Shown in pieces: positions 54,777-63,788 of a DNA stretch of 64,000 nucleotides; position 1 is the stretch's first letter, and the number at the start of each line of letters is the position of its first letter. A program made the position numbers and the translations under genes. This DNA comes from Clostridia bacterium (GTDB lineage Bacteria > Bacillota > Clostridia > TANB77 > CAG-508), in contig JAGBJN010000007.1 in assembly GCA_017934475.1 (NCBI GenBank), positions 17,163-81,162 on the forward strand, read 5' to 3'. The notes under the pieces are model-generated. The model saw nothing but the letters and a program-made list of their open reading frames with translations. It did not search any database and had not been told where the DNA came from.

Positions 54777-56759
54777 ATGGAAGACTTAGTAGAAAGCATA
54801 TTAGATTACATTAGAGCAGACTACACAGACTATGCAATTATGATTAATGGCGAATGGGGAAGTGGAAAGACATATTTCTGGAATCATAAAATTCGTAATA
54901 AAATAGAAAATATGGAACTTAACGGAAAAAGATATAAAACTATATATATGTCTCTATATGGAATATCTAACCTTGAAGAAATAAGTAAAAAGATATTTAT
55001 CGAAACCACTCAACTAATGGATAAAAATCTAAAAAAATATATGAATTCAAATGGACAGGTAACAATTCCTGAATATGCCAAAACAGGTCTTGATATGGCA
55101 AATCTATTTGGCGTTACACAAAATGGAGATAAACTAGATTATGCAGATTTCTTTGCAACGGATGATAAAGTTCTTTGTTTTGATGATTTGGAAAGAGCAA
55201 ATGTAGATGTTATAGATATACTTGGATATATTAATAACTTTGTTGAACATGATCATATAAAAACGATTATTATTTGTAATGAGAAAGAATTATCTAATAA
55301 ATTAAAAAGCAGTAATCTTGAAATGAAAACGTTTATTGCCACTTACCTACTAGATAAAGAAGGAAGCTTAGTTAAAAAAACTGATAAACCAATGGTAGAA
55401 AGAATTCAAGATACTATTGAATATGTTTTTGATAAAGCAAATGATTATGAAAGAATAAAAGAAAAACTAATAGGTGAAACATTTGAATATGCTCCAGAAT
55501 TCAATTATATTATAAATGGAATTTTGATGAGATATGAAAAATATCCTGAACTAATAAGATTTTTAAGAGAAAACACAAATCTGATTATTTCAACATTTAA
55601 CAAAAGTGGAACAAGAAACCTAAGAATATTAAAACATGCATTAAATGACTTTAAGAAAATATTTGATATGGTAAATAAGTCATACCCTAATACGAACAAT
55701 AGAGTAATGCAAACTATGTTAATATTCACAATAGCTGTTTCTTTTGAAATTAAAGCAGGAAAAGTCACTAAAGATAAATTTATAAATATTAATAGTAATG
55801 AAGAATACAAAGCAATACTTGTTTCATCAAGAGTATTTATGGATAATAGACAATTCTATATAAAAGAATTTGACAACAATTATTATTATAATTTTAAAGC
55901 AGACTATCGTTTCTTTAAATTTATAGAAATATATATACGTACACGTATATTTGATATGAAGGTATTTAAAGATAATATGGATGTTATCATAAATACAGTA
56001 GATACAGATAAATTACCAGCATATAAAAGACTTCTTACAGAAGAATATTGGAAAATTGCAGATGACCAATTTGATAGTGTAATTGAATTTGTATTAGATG
56101 ATGTAAAAAATGGTAGAATAAAACCAATTGAAATAGTTAAAATATTTGCATATTTTAGTTACTTTATAAAAAGACGATTAATTAGTTATGATATAAAAGC
56201 AATGAAAAGTGTATTTATAAATGGAATAAACATAGCATCATTAAATGCAGAATATTGTGCAAATGTAGAAGAAGAACTAGATACAATTTCAGTTAGAGAA
56301 GTTGGACCAGATATGGATGAAATTGTAAAATATTTTAACGAAACAAATGAAACATTGAAAGACAAAATGTATACAGAAAAAGCTGACGAATTATTCAAAT
56401 GTATTCCTATGAAAATGGAATTATTCTTTGATAAATTTGCAAAAGAATGCATGGATGTTCCAATTTTTAAATATTATGATGAATTCCAATTATTCCAAAG
56501 AATATCTTGTGCAAGCAATGAAGATATAGTGGCTATAAAAGAAGTAATGGTTGATAGGGCAAAGAAATATACAAAGCAAATAGAACCAGAGGTAAAAAAT
56601 ATTAAAAAATTAAAACAAGTTATTGATGATTATATTGAAGGTAAAGAACCTACAATAAAAAATATAATGCTTGAAGAATTCTCTAAGGAACTTGAAAAGA
56701 TAATAGATTTATATAAGCCTAATTTCTTAACCAAGAGAGATGATTATTTGACAAATTAA
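54777..56759 (+). CDS. KAP-type P-loop NTPase
   Basis: 660 residues; AGAAGAGGTGAAAGT precedes ATG. Walker A is NGEWGSGKTYF (24-34) and Walker B VLCFDDLERA (132-141), the KAP/STAND-like arrangement with two acidic residues. SGTRNLRILKHALNDF (near 285) looks like the sensor region. The large C-terminal helical part is unrecognised. No transmembrane insertion is evident, unlike membrane KAP proteins. Members of this broad class occur in phage defence, but the role here is open. Its last codons contain the -35 box of the RNA promoter downstream. Confidence 0.78.
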   Translation: MEDLVESILDYIRADYTDYAIMINGEWGSGKTYFWNHKIRNKIENMELNGKRYKTIYMSLYGISNLEEISKKIFIETTQLMDKNLKKYMNSNGQVTIPEYAKTGLDMANLFGVTQNGDKLDYADFFATDDKVLCFDDLERANVDVIDILGYINNFVEHDHIKTIIICNEKELSNKLKSSNLEMKTFIATYLLDKEGSLVKKTDKPMVERIQDTIEYVFDKANDYERIKEKLIGETFEYAPEFNYIINGILMRYEKYPELIRFLRENTNLIISTFNKSGTRNLRILKHALNDFKKIFDMVNKSYPNTNNRVMQTMLIFTIAVSFEIKAGKVTKDKFININSNEEYKAILVSSRVFMDNRQFYIKEFDNNYYYNFKADYRFFKFIEIYIRTRIFDMKVFKDNMDVIINTVDTDKLPAYKRLLTEEYWKIADDQFDSVIEFVLDDVKNGRIKPIEIVKIFAYFSYFIKRRLISYDIKAMKSVFINGINIASLNAEYCANVEEELDTISVREVGPDMDEIVKYFNETNETLKDKMYTEKADELFKCIPMKMELFFDKFAKECMDVPIFKYYDEFQLFQRISCASNEDIVAIKEVMVDRAKKYTKQIEPEVKNIKKLKQVIDDYIEGKEPTIKNIMLEEFSKELEKIIDLYKPNFLTKRDDYLTN

Positions 56760-56776
56760 AAAGATTAAGCTATAAT
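56748..56776 (+). promoter_or_regulatory. Perfect consensus promoter of an orphan RNA
   Basis: TTGACA, exactly 17 bases, TATAAT. The -35 box overlaps the end of the KAP gene (TTGACAAATTAA). No mismatch to the consensus. Confidence 0.88.
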
Positions 56777-56782
56777 AGTAAC

Positions 56783-56909
56783 ATATTTAAGAGTTTACCT
56801 AGAATTTTATTCGAGCGGTAAAGGGTAATGAAAATTACCTACACTTAAAAGTAAGATAATTAAAAGTCTTGCAAAAGGAGTCTTAAAGAATTCTTTGCAA
56901 GGCTTTTTT
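56783..56909 (+). ncRNA. Orphan structured RNA or riboswitch-like leader
   Basis: Three nested/adjacent stems: P1 TTTAAG/CTTAAA (56786-56791, 56844-56849), P2 TTTACC/GGTAAA (56794-56799, 56817-56822) closing TAGAATTTTATTCGAGC, and P3 GGTAAT-GAAA-ATTACC (56824-56839). A terminator follows: AAGTCTTGCAAA/TTTGCAAGGCTT (56864-56905) and T-run. The three-way junction and terminator, 50 bases before an acetyltransferase gene, look like a riboswitch or attenuator. The very strong promoter would equally fit a free small RNA. No known class was recognised. Confidence 0.65.
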
Positions 56910-56956
56910 GTTTTTTTACAAAAAAAGAAATAAAAAAAGAAAGAAGGTAAATAAAA

Positions 56957-57520
56957 ATGAAGTATTTTAAAAAATTAGAAGGAGAAAAAAATTATTTATC
57001 ACCAATGAATGCAGAAGATGCAGAAATGTATGTAAAATGGTTAAATGATTTTAAAACAACAGATGGAGTGGGACATAGTAAAAATTTAATTAACATAGAA
57101 TCTGAAAGAGAATGGATTGAAGATTCATTGAAAAAGGGTAATTTCAATTTTGCAATTGTAAAACTTGAAAATGATGAATTAATAGGAAACTGTGGAATAG
57201 ATAGTATAGATTATACAGATAGACATGCAACTTTAGGAATATTTATTGGAGAAGAAGAAAATAGAAGCAAAGGCTATGGAGCAGAAGCTCTTAAATTACT
57301 TTTAGATTATGGATTTAATTATTTAAATATGCATAATATAATGCTTCAAGTAAAATCATTTAATGAAAGAGCAATAGCATGTTATAAAAAAGTTGGATTT
57401 AAAGAATTTGGAAGAAGAAGAGAAAGTTATTTCTTAAATGGAAAATACTATGATGATGTATCTATGGATATATTAGAAGATGAATTTAAAAGTGACTATA
57501 TTAAAAATAAAAATGTATAA
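56957..57520 (+). CDS. GNAT-family N-acetyltransferase (RimJ-like)
   Basis: 187 residues; AGAAAGAAGGTAAATAAAA precedes ATG. Acetyl-CoA motif IGEEENRSKGYGAEALKLLLDYGF, and NERAIACYKKVGFKEFGRRRE near the C-terminus, as in RimJ/RimL-like and SpeG-like enzymes. The substrate could be an amine, antibiotic or protein N-terminus. It stands behind the structured RNA and its terminator, so its expression may depend on read-through. Confidence 0.88.
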   Translation: MKYFKKLEGEKNYLSPMNAEDAEMYVKWLNDFKTTDGVGHSKNLINIESEREWIEDSLKKGNFNFAIVKLENDELIGNCGIDSIDYTDRHATLGIFIGEEENRSKGYGAEALKLLLDYGFNYLNMHNIMLQVKSFNERAIACYKKVGFKEFGRRRESYFLNGKYYDDVSMDILEDEFKSDYIKNKNV

Positions 57521-57545
57521 AATATATTGTATATAGGAGATAAAA

Positions 57546-58034
57546 ATGAAAAAAGTAATTGTTATAGGAAGTCCAGGAGCAGGTAAAAGTGTATTTTCTA
57601 AAAAATTAAGTAATGTCACCAATTTGCCAATATATCATATAGATATGATATATCATAATTCTGATGGTACACATATATCAAGAGAAGAACTAAAAAAAGA
57701 ATTTGAAAAGATATTTGAAAAAGAAAATTGGATTATTGATGGTAATTATCAAAAAACTTTGGAAATGAGAATTAAAGAGTGTGATACAGTATTTTTATTA
57801 GATTTTCCAACAGAAGTATGTATTTCTGGAGCATACGAAAGAATAGGACAAGAAAGAGAAGATTTACCTTGGAAAGAAGAAAAATTAGACGAGAATTTTA
57901 AACAAGTAATTCTTAATTTTTCAAAAGAAAAATTGCCTGAAATATATGAATTACTTGAAAGATATAAAGAAAACAAAGATATTATTATTTTTAAATCTAG
58001 AAAAGAAGCGGATGATTATATAGAAAAAATATAA
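57546..58034 (+). CDS. Adenylate kinase-like P-loop ATPase (FlaR-like)
   Basis: 162 residues; ATAGGAGATAAAA precedes ATG. P-loop VIGSPGAGKSVFSKKL (residues 6-21), HIDMIYHN, ENWIIDGNYQKTLEMRI, LLDFP. This pattern belongs to small NMP-kinase-like proteins often called DNA topology modulation protein FlaR. Substrate unknown. 25 bases after the acetyltransferase gene; one transcript is likely. Confidence 0.82.
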   Translation: MKKVIVIGSPGAGKSVFSKKLSNVTNLPIYHIDMIYHNSDGTHISREELKKEFEKIFEKENWIIDGNYQKTLEMRIKECDTVFLLDFPTEVCISGAYERIGQEREDLPWKEEKLDENFKQVILNFSKEKLPEIYELLERYKENKDIIIFKSRKEADDYIEKI

Positions 58035-58102
58035 ATCATATTTGTAAAAAGTAGAGGAAGAAAAGAAGTATGAAAAAGTGGATTTTTAGTAAAAGACTAT
58101 CA

Positions 58103-58141
58103 AAAAAGATTATTCTAGATTAATTAGAATAATCTTTTTAA
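58103..58141 (+). terminator. Terminator after the FlaR-like gene
   Basis: AAAAAGATTATTCTA-GATTAAT-TAGAATAATCTTTTT, perfect 15-base stem. Confidence 0.9.
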
Positions 58142-58233
58142 TTTTGTTTTTAAAACAAAATTCGAAAATTCGTATAAATTTTCCTTTTTTAGAAACAATA
58201 AAAATAAAAAGAAAATTTAAGGAGGAAATTTAT

Positions 58234-58785
58234 ATGAAAGCAACAGGAGTTGTAAGAAGAATAGATGATTTAGGACGTATTGTTATTCCAAAAGAAATAA
58301 GAAAAACACTTCGCATAAAAGAAGGAGATCCTTTAGAAATATTTACAGATAGAGAAGGGCAAGTAATACTGAAGAAGTATTCACCAATAGGAGAACTTTC
58401 TGAATTTGCAACTGAATATGCAGAAACACTTGCAAAAACAACAGGACATATAGCATGTATTACAGATAAAGATACAGTAATTGCAGTATCAGGAGGGTCA
58501 AAAAAGGAATTTCTAGAACAAAGTATTAGTAAAGATTTAGAAAGAATAATTGATGATAAAGAAGTATATATTAGTAAAGAAAATAATGATGTATCAGTTC
58601 CAATTACTCAAGCGGATAACACAAGAATACAAAACTCACAAGTGGTTTATCCAATAATATCTGATGGAGATGCAATAGGAAGTGTTATACTAATATCAAA
58701 AGACACAACTACAAAAATGACTGATATAGAAAAGAAAGTAGCACAATCTGCAGCAAGTTTTTTAGGAGCACAAATGGAATTGTAA
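58234..58785 (+). CDS. spoVT: SpoVT/AbrB-type transcriptional regulator
   Basis: 183 residues from ATG 58234 with TTAAGGAGGAAATTTAT upstream. AbrB swapped-hairpin domain MKATGVVRRIDDLGRIVIPKEIRKT is a near-exact match to SpoVT. The C-terminal GAF domain (about 55-180) ends FLGAQMEL. In spore formers SpoVT is expressed in the forespore and tunes sigma-G genes, so the lineage has sporulation ancestry. No clear sigma-G promoter was found. Confidence 0.95.
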   Translation: MKATGVVRRIDDLGRIVIPKEIRKTLRIKEGDPLEIFTDREGQVILKKYSPIGELSEFATEYAETLAKTTGHIACITDKDTVIAVSGGSKKEFLEQSISKDLERIIDDKEVYISKENNDVSVPITQADNTRIQNSQVVYPIISDGDAIGSVILISKDTTTKMTDIEKKVAQSAASFLGAQMEL

Positions 58786-58838
58786 ATTACAAACTTGTTA
58801 CAAAAATATAACATTTTGAATACAAAAAATAAAAACTC

Positions 58839-58867
58839 TTGATTATTTTTATTAAATATAGTATAAA
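58839..58867 (+). promoter_or_regulatory. Promoter of the 58910 gene
   Basis: TTGATT, 17-base spacer, TATAAA. Confidence 0.6.
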
Positions 58868-58909
58868 ACAAATAATATGATATGTACATTTAACAAAGGA
58901 GGAAATAAT

Positions 58910-59122
58910 ATGGAAGTTAAAGATGTAGTGTTAGAAGAAAAATTACCAGCAAAAGTTACTAAATGGTCAAAAGTTAGAAAATTTTTAACATATGAAATAA
59001 AACTTGAATTGACTCCATATCAAGAAAAAGTATTTGGAGAGGTTCATGATTTCTGGCATCAAGAAGTAACATGGAAAAGTTTCAAAGAGTTTTGGTTACA
59101 AGATATAGAAATAACATTATAA
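58910..59122 (+). CDS. Small hypothetical protein
   Basis: 70 residues from ATG 58910, with AACAAAGGAGGAAATAAT upstream. Sequence MEVKDVVLEEKLPAKVTKWS, then a Phe/Trp-rich second half (VHDFWHQEVTWKSFKEFWLQDIEI). Not recognised. Ribosome binding site, promoter and terminator are all present, so it is likely real. Its stop codon lies in the terminator stem. Confidence 0.75.
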   Translation: MEVKDVVLEEKLPAKVTKWSKVRKFLTYEIKLELTPYQEKVFGEVHDFWHQEVTWKSFKEFWLQDIEITL

Positions 59123-59150
59123 AAAGAAGTTTTAAAAAACTTCTTTTTTT
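59122..59150 (+). terminator. Terminator of the 58910 gene
   Basis: AAAAGAAGTTT-TAAA-AAACTTCTTTT then TTT. Confidence 0.85.
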
Positions 59151-59151
59151 G

Positions 59152-59180
59152 TTGTGAAAATGAATATTATGTGATATACT
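59152..59180 (+). promoter_or_regulatory. Promoter of the 59207-deoB unit
   Basis: TTGTGA, 17-base spacer, TATACT, directly behind the terminator. Confidence 0.65.
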
Positions 59181-59206
59181 CTAGAAAAAAACGGAGGCAA
59201 AATAAA

Positions 59207-61483
59207 GTGAAAAAAACAGCAAAAGATGATAAAAAGTTAATTGAAGATAAACTAAAAAAAGTTCACTTGAATTTGGATGATATACAAGATGTATTTAATA
59301 TAGATAAAAAAGTAAAATATAAACCTTTAAAAGATTATGAAACAAATTATAAGGTATATCAATATATTTCAGTACAAGATATAGATATTTATATATGTGA
59401 TGCAACAAGGATGGATGAAGCACAAAAAAAATATAGAACAGCAATTCCTTTAGTAGAATATTTAAATCCTGAAAATGAAGAATTGTATGAAAAATTTATT
59501 GAAATGGTAAAAAAACTTGATTTATTTGAATTATCTGAAATCGAGGAAGAACAAAAAGAATTTAAAAATAAAATTCCATATGAGGTAAAATATAAAAATA
59601 ATTTTATTTGGGATATATATTATTCAGAAACTGAAAACAAGTATTTTATGATGTTTCCAAATGAAGAAGAAAAGGTTGAAAGTTTATTTTATCTTATAAA
59701 GAAAAAAATAATAGCGGAAAAGAAAATTGCTGAAAAAATATATATTCCAATTAGTGGCAAAGAACAAAGTTATAGTATTTTAAGAAAAACAGAAATTGGA
59801 GATTTAGAAAATTACTTATGGTTTTTTACAGGAGAATGGCCTGTTATATATGAAGTTTTTGATAAAAAAGGAACAAAAAGTATACAAATACTTGGAAGTA
59901 TGCCTACTTATGAAAAAATAAAAACAACATATAAATTAGAATATACAAATAGAGAAGAAGCAGAAGAATTCTATAAAATGATAAAAGCATTATTTATACT
60001 ACAATCGAATATGGAACATGAATATGAATTTAAAACAGCATTAGATAATGAAGGAAAAATAGCGTTTTATTTTAATCATAGTCAAATAACATATCAAAAT
60101 TTACCAGAATTTATAAAAAATGAAATAAAAAGAAAACAGGATAGAATAGAAAATCAATTAGGATTAAATGCTACAGAAAAAGAAAAATTAGAACTTTTGA
60201 AGGAAACGATAGAAAAGAAAAGTGCAGAATATGTGTTAAAAGAGAAACAAATAGTTACATTTCTAGAATGTAAAAAAACATTTTTTGGTAGAATAAGCTA
60301 TTTCTTTAAAAAGAAGAAAAATAAAGTTGAAATTATAGATAGTATAAATAAAGAAGATAAGAAAAATGAAGAAGTAGAAAAATTTGAAATAGAAGAGAAA
60401 AAATTATATACTATTGAAGATTTACTAAATGTTGGTGAATTTCTTGAAGAAAAGGAAAAAGAATTTAAAAACTTAAAAATGGATATAAAAGCTTCAGAAA
60501 TAAAAAGAGAAAATCTAGATAGTAAAATAAAAAATGCTACATTATATATTAATGAAATAGAAAGCCACAAGAAGAGTATATTTGATTTCTGGAAATTTAC
60601 AAATAAAGATGCAATTAGTATGCTTACAGAGAGTGAAGAAGAAAAACAAGAAGAAACTGAACATACAAAGATAAAAAGAGTATTTTCATTTGAAGATGAC
60701 ATAGAAGAATTAGGCAAAAGAATGGATGAGAAACAGAGAATTTACTATAATGAAAAAGAAACAGATGCAATATTTGCAATTTATCAAGATGTAGATTCAT
60801 TTAATTATTTGAGCAAAGCAAAAGTTTTGAAAAAAGATGAAAAGGAAATTCAAAAGATATTAGATAACTTAAAAGAACAATATAAAGATAATTACGAACA
60901 AATAAAAGAAAAAGATTTTGATATATTTGGAAGTGTTGTTGAAGATAATACGAAAATAAAAACGCTTAATAATGCTAAACATAGAGAGATTCAAAAAGAT
61001 GTATATAGAGTTTTAAATATTAATTTAGACACTGAACTATCAGAATATGAAGATATAATAAATAATTACAAAATAATACTGGAAAATCTTGGAAAAAGCA
61101 TAAAATCACCTTATGATATGCCGGTATATAAAATTGGAAAAAATACAATAGAAGATGATAAATGGGAAATAATGAATTTAAAACCAGAAGTTGAAATAGA
61201 TAAAATAAGCGAAGATGATGAAGAAATAATTTTGAATAAACTGAACTTAAAAGAAAGAATGCCGCTAGTTTTTTATACTAATATAATGTTCTATGATAAT
61301 AAAAATAAAACATTGCCACTAGGAATGGATTTATCAACAGAGGTGTTATTGAATTTACAAAAAATAAAGCTTAAATTAATTTCAAGAATAGACTTTAATG
61401 TTAACGTTTTAGTAAATGAATTTGAAAATAAGATAAAAAATGTTCAAGTATATGAATATGACATAGAAACTGAGGAGGAATAA
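59207..61483 (+). CDS. Large hypothetical protein with coiled coil
   Basis: 758 residues from GTG 59207 (ACGGAGG 9 bases upstream). No signal or transmembrane segment. The first ~290 residues look globular alpha/beta (VYQYISVQDIDIYICDATRMDEA, NYLWFFTGEWPVIYEVF). The middle (about 300-500) is a charged coiled coil interrupted by FFGRISYFFKKKKNK. The last 150 residues again look folded (MPLVFYTNIMFYDNKNKTLPLGMDL). I do not recognise it. Its stop overlaps the deoB start, so the two are coupled, which is odd for an enzyme of nucleoside breakdown. Confidence 0.75.
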   Translation: MKKTAKDDKKLIEDKLKKVHLNLDDIQDVFNIDKKVKYKPLKDYETNYKVYQYISVQDIDIYICDATRMDEAQKKYRTAIPLVEYLNPENEELYEKFIEMVKKLDLFELSEIEEEQKEFKNKIPYEVKYKNNFIWDIYYSETENKYFMMFPNEEEKVESLFYLIKKKIIAEKKIAEKIYIPISGKEQSYSILRKTEIGDLENYLWFFTGEWPVIYEVFDKKGTKSIQILGSMPTYEKIKTTYKLEYTNREEAEEFYKMIKALFILQSNMEHEYEFKTALDNEGKIAFYFNHSQITYQNLPEFIKNEIKRKQDRIENQLGLNATEKEKLELLKETIEKKSAEYVLKEKQIVTFLECKKTFFGRISYFFKKKKNKVEIIDSINKEDKKNEEVEKFEIEEKKLYTIEDLLNVGEFLEEKEKEFKNLKMDIKASEIKRENLDSKIKNATLYINEIESHKKSIFDFWKFTNKDAISMLTESEEEKQEETEHTKIKRVFSFEDDIEELGKRMDEKQRIYYNEKETDAIFAIYQDVDSFNYLSKAKVLKKDEKEIQKILDNLKEQYKDNYEQIKEKDFDIFGSVVEDNTKIKTLNNAKHREIQKDVYRVLNINLDTELSEYEDIINNYKIILENLGKSIKSPYDMPVYKIGKNTIEDDKWEIMNLKPEVEIDKISEDDEEIILNKLNLKERMPLVFYTNIMFYDNKNKTLPLGMDLSTEVLLNLQKIKLKLISRIDFNVNVLVNEFENKIKNVQVYEYDIETEEE

Positions 61484-62658
61484 TGGTAGAGAGAGTTATA
61501 ACTATTGTTTTAGATGGCTTTGGAGTTGGAGAAGCACCTGATGCTTCTTCATATAAGGATGAAGGAAGTAATACACTAAAAGGTATATACCAAAATACTA
61601 AATTAACAATACCTAATATGAAGAGTATTGGATTATATAATATAGATGGGGTTGATTTAGAAGATAAAATAGACGCAATAGGCAGTTATGGAAAGGCAAT
61701 GGAAAAATCAGTAGGAAAGAATAGCCCTGTTGGGCATTGGGAAATATGTGGACATATTACTTCTAATGGCTTCACAACATATCCTAATGCTTTTCCAAAA
61801 GAATTAATAGATGAATTTAAAAAAGAGGCAAATTTAGACGGAGTGTTATGTAATGAAGTTGGCTCTGGAACAGATATACTTAAGAAATATGGAGAGGAAC
61901 ATATAAAAACAGGATATCCTATAGTATATACTTCTGCAGATAGTGTTTTTCAAATTGCTGCACACGAAGAAGTTATATCAGTTGAAAGATTGTATCAAAT
62001 ATGTGAGATTGCTAGAAAAATATTAGATAAGCCTGAATATAACGTAGGAACAGTTATTGCAAGACCTTTTATAGGTACAAATGCAGATAACTTTACAAGA
62101 ACATATAATAGAAAAGATTTTGAATCAAATACTTTTGGAAAAACAATTCTTGATGCAATAAAAGAAAATGGAAAAGAAGTTATAGCGATAGGAAAAATAC
62201 AAGATTTGTTTACAGGCAGAGGAATAACAAAAGCAATACATACAAACGGAAATGCAGATGGAATTGAAAAAACAATTAATGAAATAAAGAGTTCTTCAAA
62301 AGGATTTATATTTACTAATTTAGTTGATTTTGATATGCTATATGGACATAGAAATAATATTGATGGATATGCAAGAGCTTTAGAATATTTTGATGAAAAA
62401 CTTCCTATTATAATAAAAGAAATGAAAGATACAGATGTTTTAATAATAACAGCAGATCATGGAAATGATCCATCAACACCAAGTACTGATCATTCAAGGG
62501 AGTATATTCCTATATTAATATATGGAAAACCAATAAAAGAAAATGTTAATGTTGGAGTTAGAGAAACATTTGCTGATATAGGAGAAACAATATTAGATAT
62601 GTTAAATCTTCCTATATTAAATGTAGGAAAAAGTTTTAAAAAAGAAATAATTAAGTAA
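61483..62658 (+). CDS. deoB: Phosphopentomutase
   Basis: 391 residues; TGAGGAGGAA precedes ATG, which overlaps the previous stop (TAATG). Alkaline-phosphatase superfamily metal sites: ITIVLDGFGVGEAPDA, ITADHGNDPSTPSTDHSRE; nucleophile region SNTLKGI. It interconverts ribose 1- and 5-phosphate (and deoxyribose forms) in nucleoside salvage. Confidence 0.96.
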   Translation: MVERVITIVLDGFGVGEAPDASSYKDEGSNTLKGIYQNTKLTIPNMKSIGLYNIDGVDLEDKIDAIGSYGKAMEKSVGKNSPVGHWEICGHITSNGFTTYPNAFPKELIDEFKKEANLDGVLCNEVGSGTDILKKYGEEHIKTGYPIVYTSADSVFQIAAHEEVISVERLYQICEIARKILDKPEYNVGTVIARPFIGTNADNFTRTYNRKDFESNTFGKTILDAIKENGKEVIAIGKIQDLFTGRGITKAIHTNGNADGIEKTINEIKSSSKGFIFTNLVDFDMLYGHRNNIDGYARALEYFDEKLPIIIKEMKDTDVLIITADHGNDPSTPSTDHSREYIPILIYGKPIKENVNVGVRETFADIGETILDMLNLPILNVGKSFKKEIIK

Positions 62659-62684
62659 AAGATGGGTAAACCATCTTTTATTTT
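62657..62684 (+). terminator. Terminator of deoB
   Basis: AAAAGATGG-GTAAA-CCATCTTTT then ATTTT; starts within the stop codon. Confidence 0.87.
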
Positions 62685-62703
62685 GTAAAAATATAAAATA
62701 ATA

Positions 62704-62732
62704 TTTACACTTTTGTCGAAATCTGTTAGAAT
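62704..62732 (+). promoter_or_regulatory. Promoter of the patatin-like gene
   Basis: TTTACA, 17-base spacer, TAGAAT. Confidence 0.62.
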
Positions 62733-62770
62733 ATATAAATATAGAAATAAATAGATTGGTGATGAAGAAA

Positions 62771-63646
62771 ATGAAGATAGGTTTAGTTCTATCAGGCGGT
62801 ATGGTAAAAGGTGCATATCAAATAGGAGTTTTAGAAGCACTTCAGGAATTTGTAAAAAGAGAAGATATTGAATGCATTTCAACAGCATCTGTAGGAACAA
62901 TAGCAGCATATGCCTATGAACAGGATAGATTAGAGGAATTTAAAAATTTATGGCTTGATACAGAACAATTTAATATAAGAAGTTTTTTAAGAAGTTCAGT
63001 AAAAAGAAGCAATATACTTGATAAAGTTTCTGAACTTGTTAAGGAACATAGAAAGATGAAAACTGATTTTTATACTACTTGTTTAGATATTACAAGAATG
63101 AAATTGGATTACGTTAATTTAAAAGATATAAGCGAAGATTTAATTGAAGATTATTTAAAATCAGCTATATCATTTCCACCTGTATATAAGGCAATAGAAA
63201 TTAACAATATTAAATATGTGGATGGTGCAGTAATAGATAATATTCCAGTAAATCCACTTGCAAAATATGATTTAGATTATATTATAGTAGTTCATTTTGA
63301 TAAAGATAAATATGTATATAAGAATTTTGAGAACAAAAATATAATAGAAATAAACTTCAATGTGCAAACATCAATCTCAAAATCGTTATCATTTGATCAG
63401 GATTCTTCAAAAGAGATGATTAGAAAAGGTTATAAACAAGCTTATGATGTTTTATCTTTTGTATTTGCAAATGGAGTTGAAGATAAAAATTATGCTGTAA
63501 ATGCAATAAATTATTTAAATGATAACTATAAACAAGCAGATTATAATATGTGTGGAGATATTTTAGTTGACAGAATGAATACATTTGCAAAAAAATTTGT
63601 GACTTATAATATGAAACAAATTGAAAAAAAAGATAGTAATTTATAA
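62771..63646 (+). CDS. Patatin-like phospholipase
   Basis: 291 residues from ATG 62771, with GGTGATGA 7 bases upstream; ATG 62762 is an alternative. Oxyanion loop LVLSGGMVKGAYQIGVLEAL, nucleophile S40 in STASVGTIAA, and dyad Asp D151 in YVDGAVIDNIPV. The elbow reads T-x-S-x-G rather than G-x-S-x-G. It should hydrolyse lipid acyl chains. A soluble protein; no signal peptide. Confidence 0.88.
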   Translation: MKIGLVLSGGMVKGAYQIGVLEALQEFVKREDIECISTASVGTIAAYAYEQDRLEEFKNLWLDTEQFNIRSFLRSSVKRSNILDKVSELVKEHRKMKTDFYTTCLDITRMKLDYVNLKDISEDLIEDYLKSAISFPPVYKAIEINNIKYVDGAVIDNIPVNPLAKYDLDYIIVVHFDKDKYVYKNFENKNIIEINFNVQTSISKSLSFDQDSSKEMIRKGYKQAYDVLSFVFANGVEDKNYAVNAINYLNDNYKQADYNMCGDILVDRMNTFAKKFVTYNMKQIEKKDSNL

Positions 63647-63666
63647 AAATTACATCTTTTTTTGTG
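63624..63666 (+). terminator. Terminator overlapping the patatin gene end
   Basis: AAAAAGAT(A)GTAATTT and AAATTAC-ATCTTTTT pair around the stop codon, followed by TT. Confidence 0.75.
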
Positions 63667-63758
63667 TTTTTAAAATTACTGAAAACCTTTAAAAATCAAC
63701 AAAAAAACTCATGGAAAAAATTACTTTTAAAAAAAATAAAAAAAATAATAAAAAAGTG

Positions 63759-63788
63759 TTGACATTGAATATATAGTTGTGCTAAAAT
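63759..63788 (+). promoter_or_regulatory. Promoter at the right edge (rRNA-operon type)
   Basis: TTGACA, 18-base spacer, TAAAAT, then a TGTC-TTCG-GACA hairpin (63796-63807). A second TTGACA at 63853 has only a poor -10. Confidence 0.6.

Noticed and set aside
56783-56909. Second T-box, purine, THF, fluoride or guanidine riboswitch
   Set aside because: The hallmark sequences of these classes (for example GGTGGTACCACGG for T-boxes) are absent.
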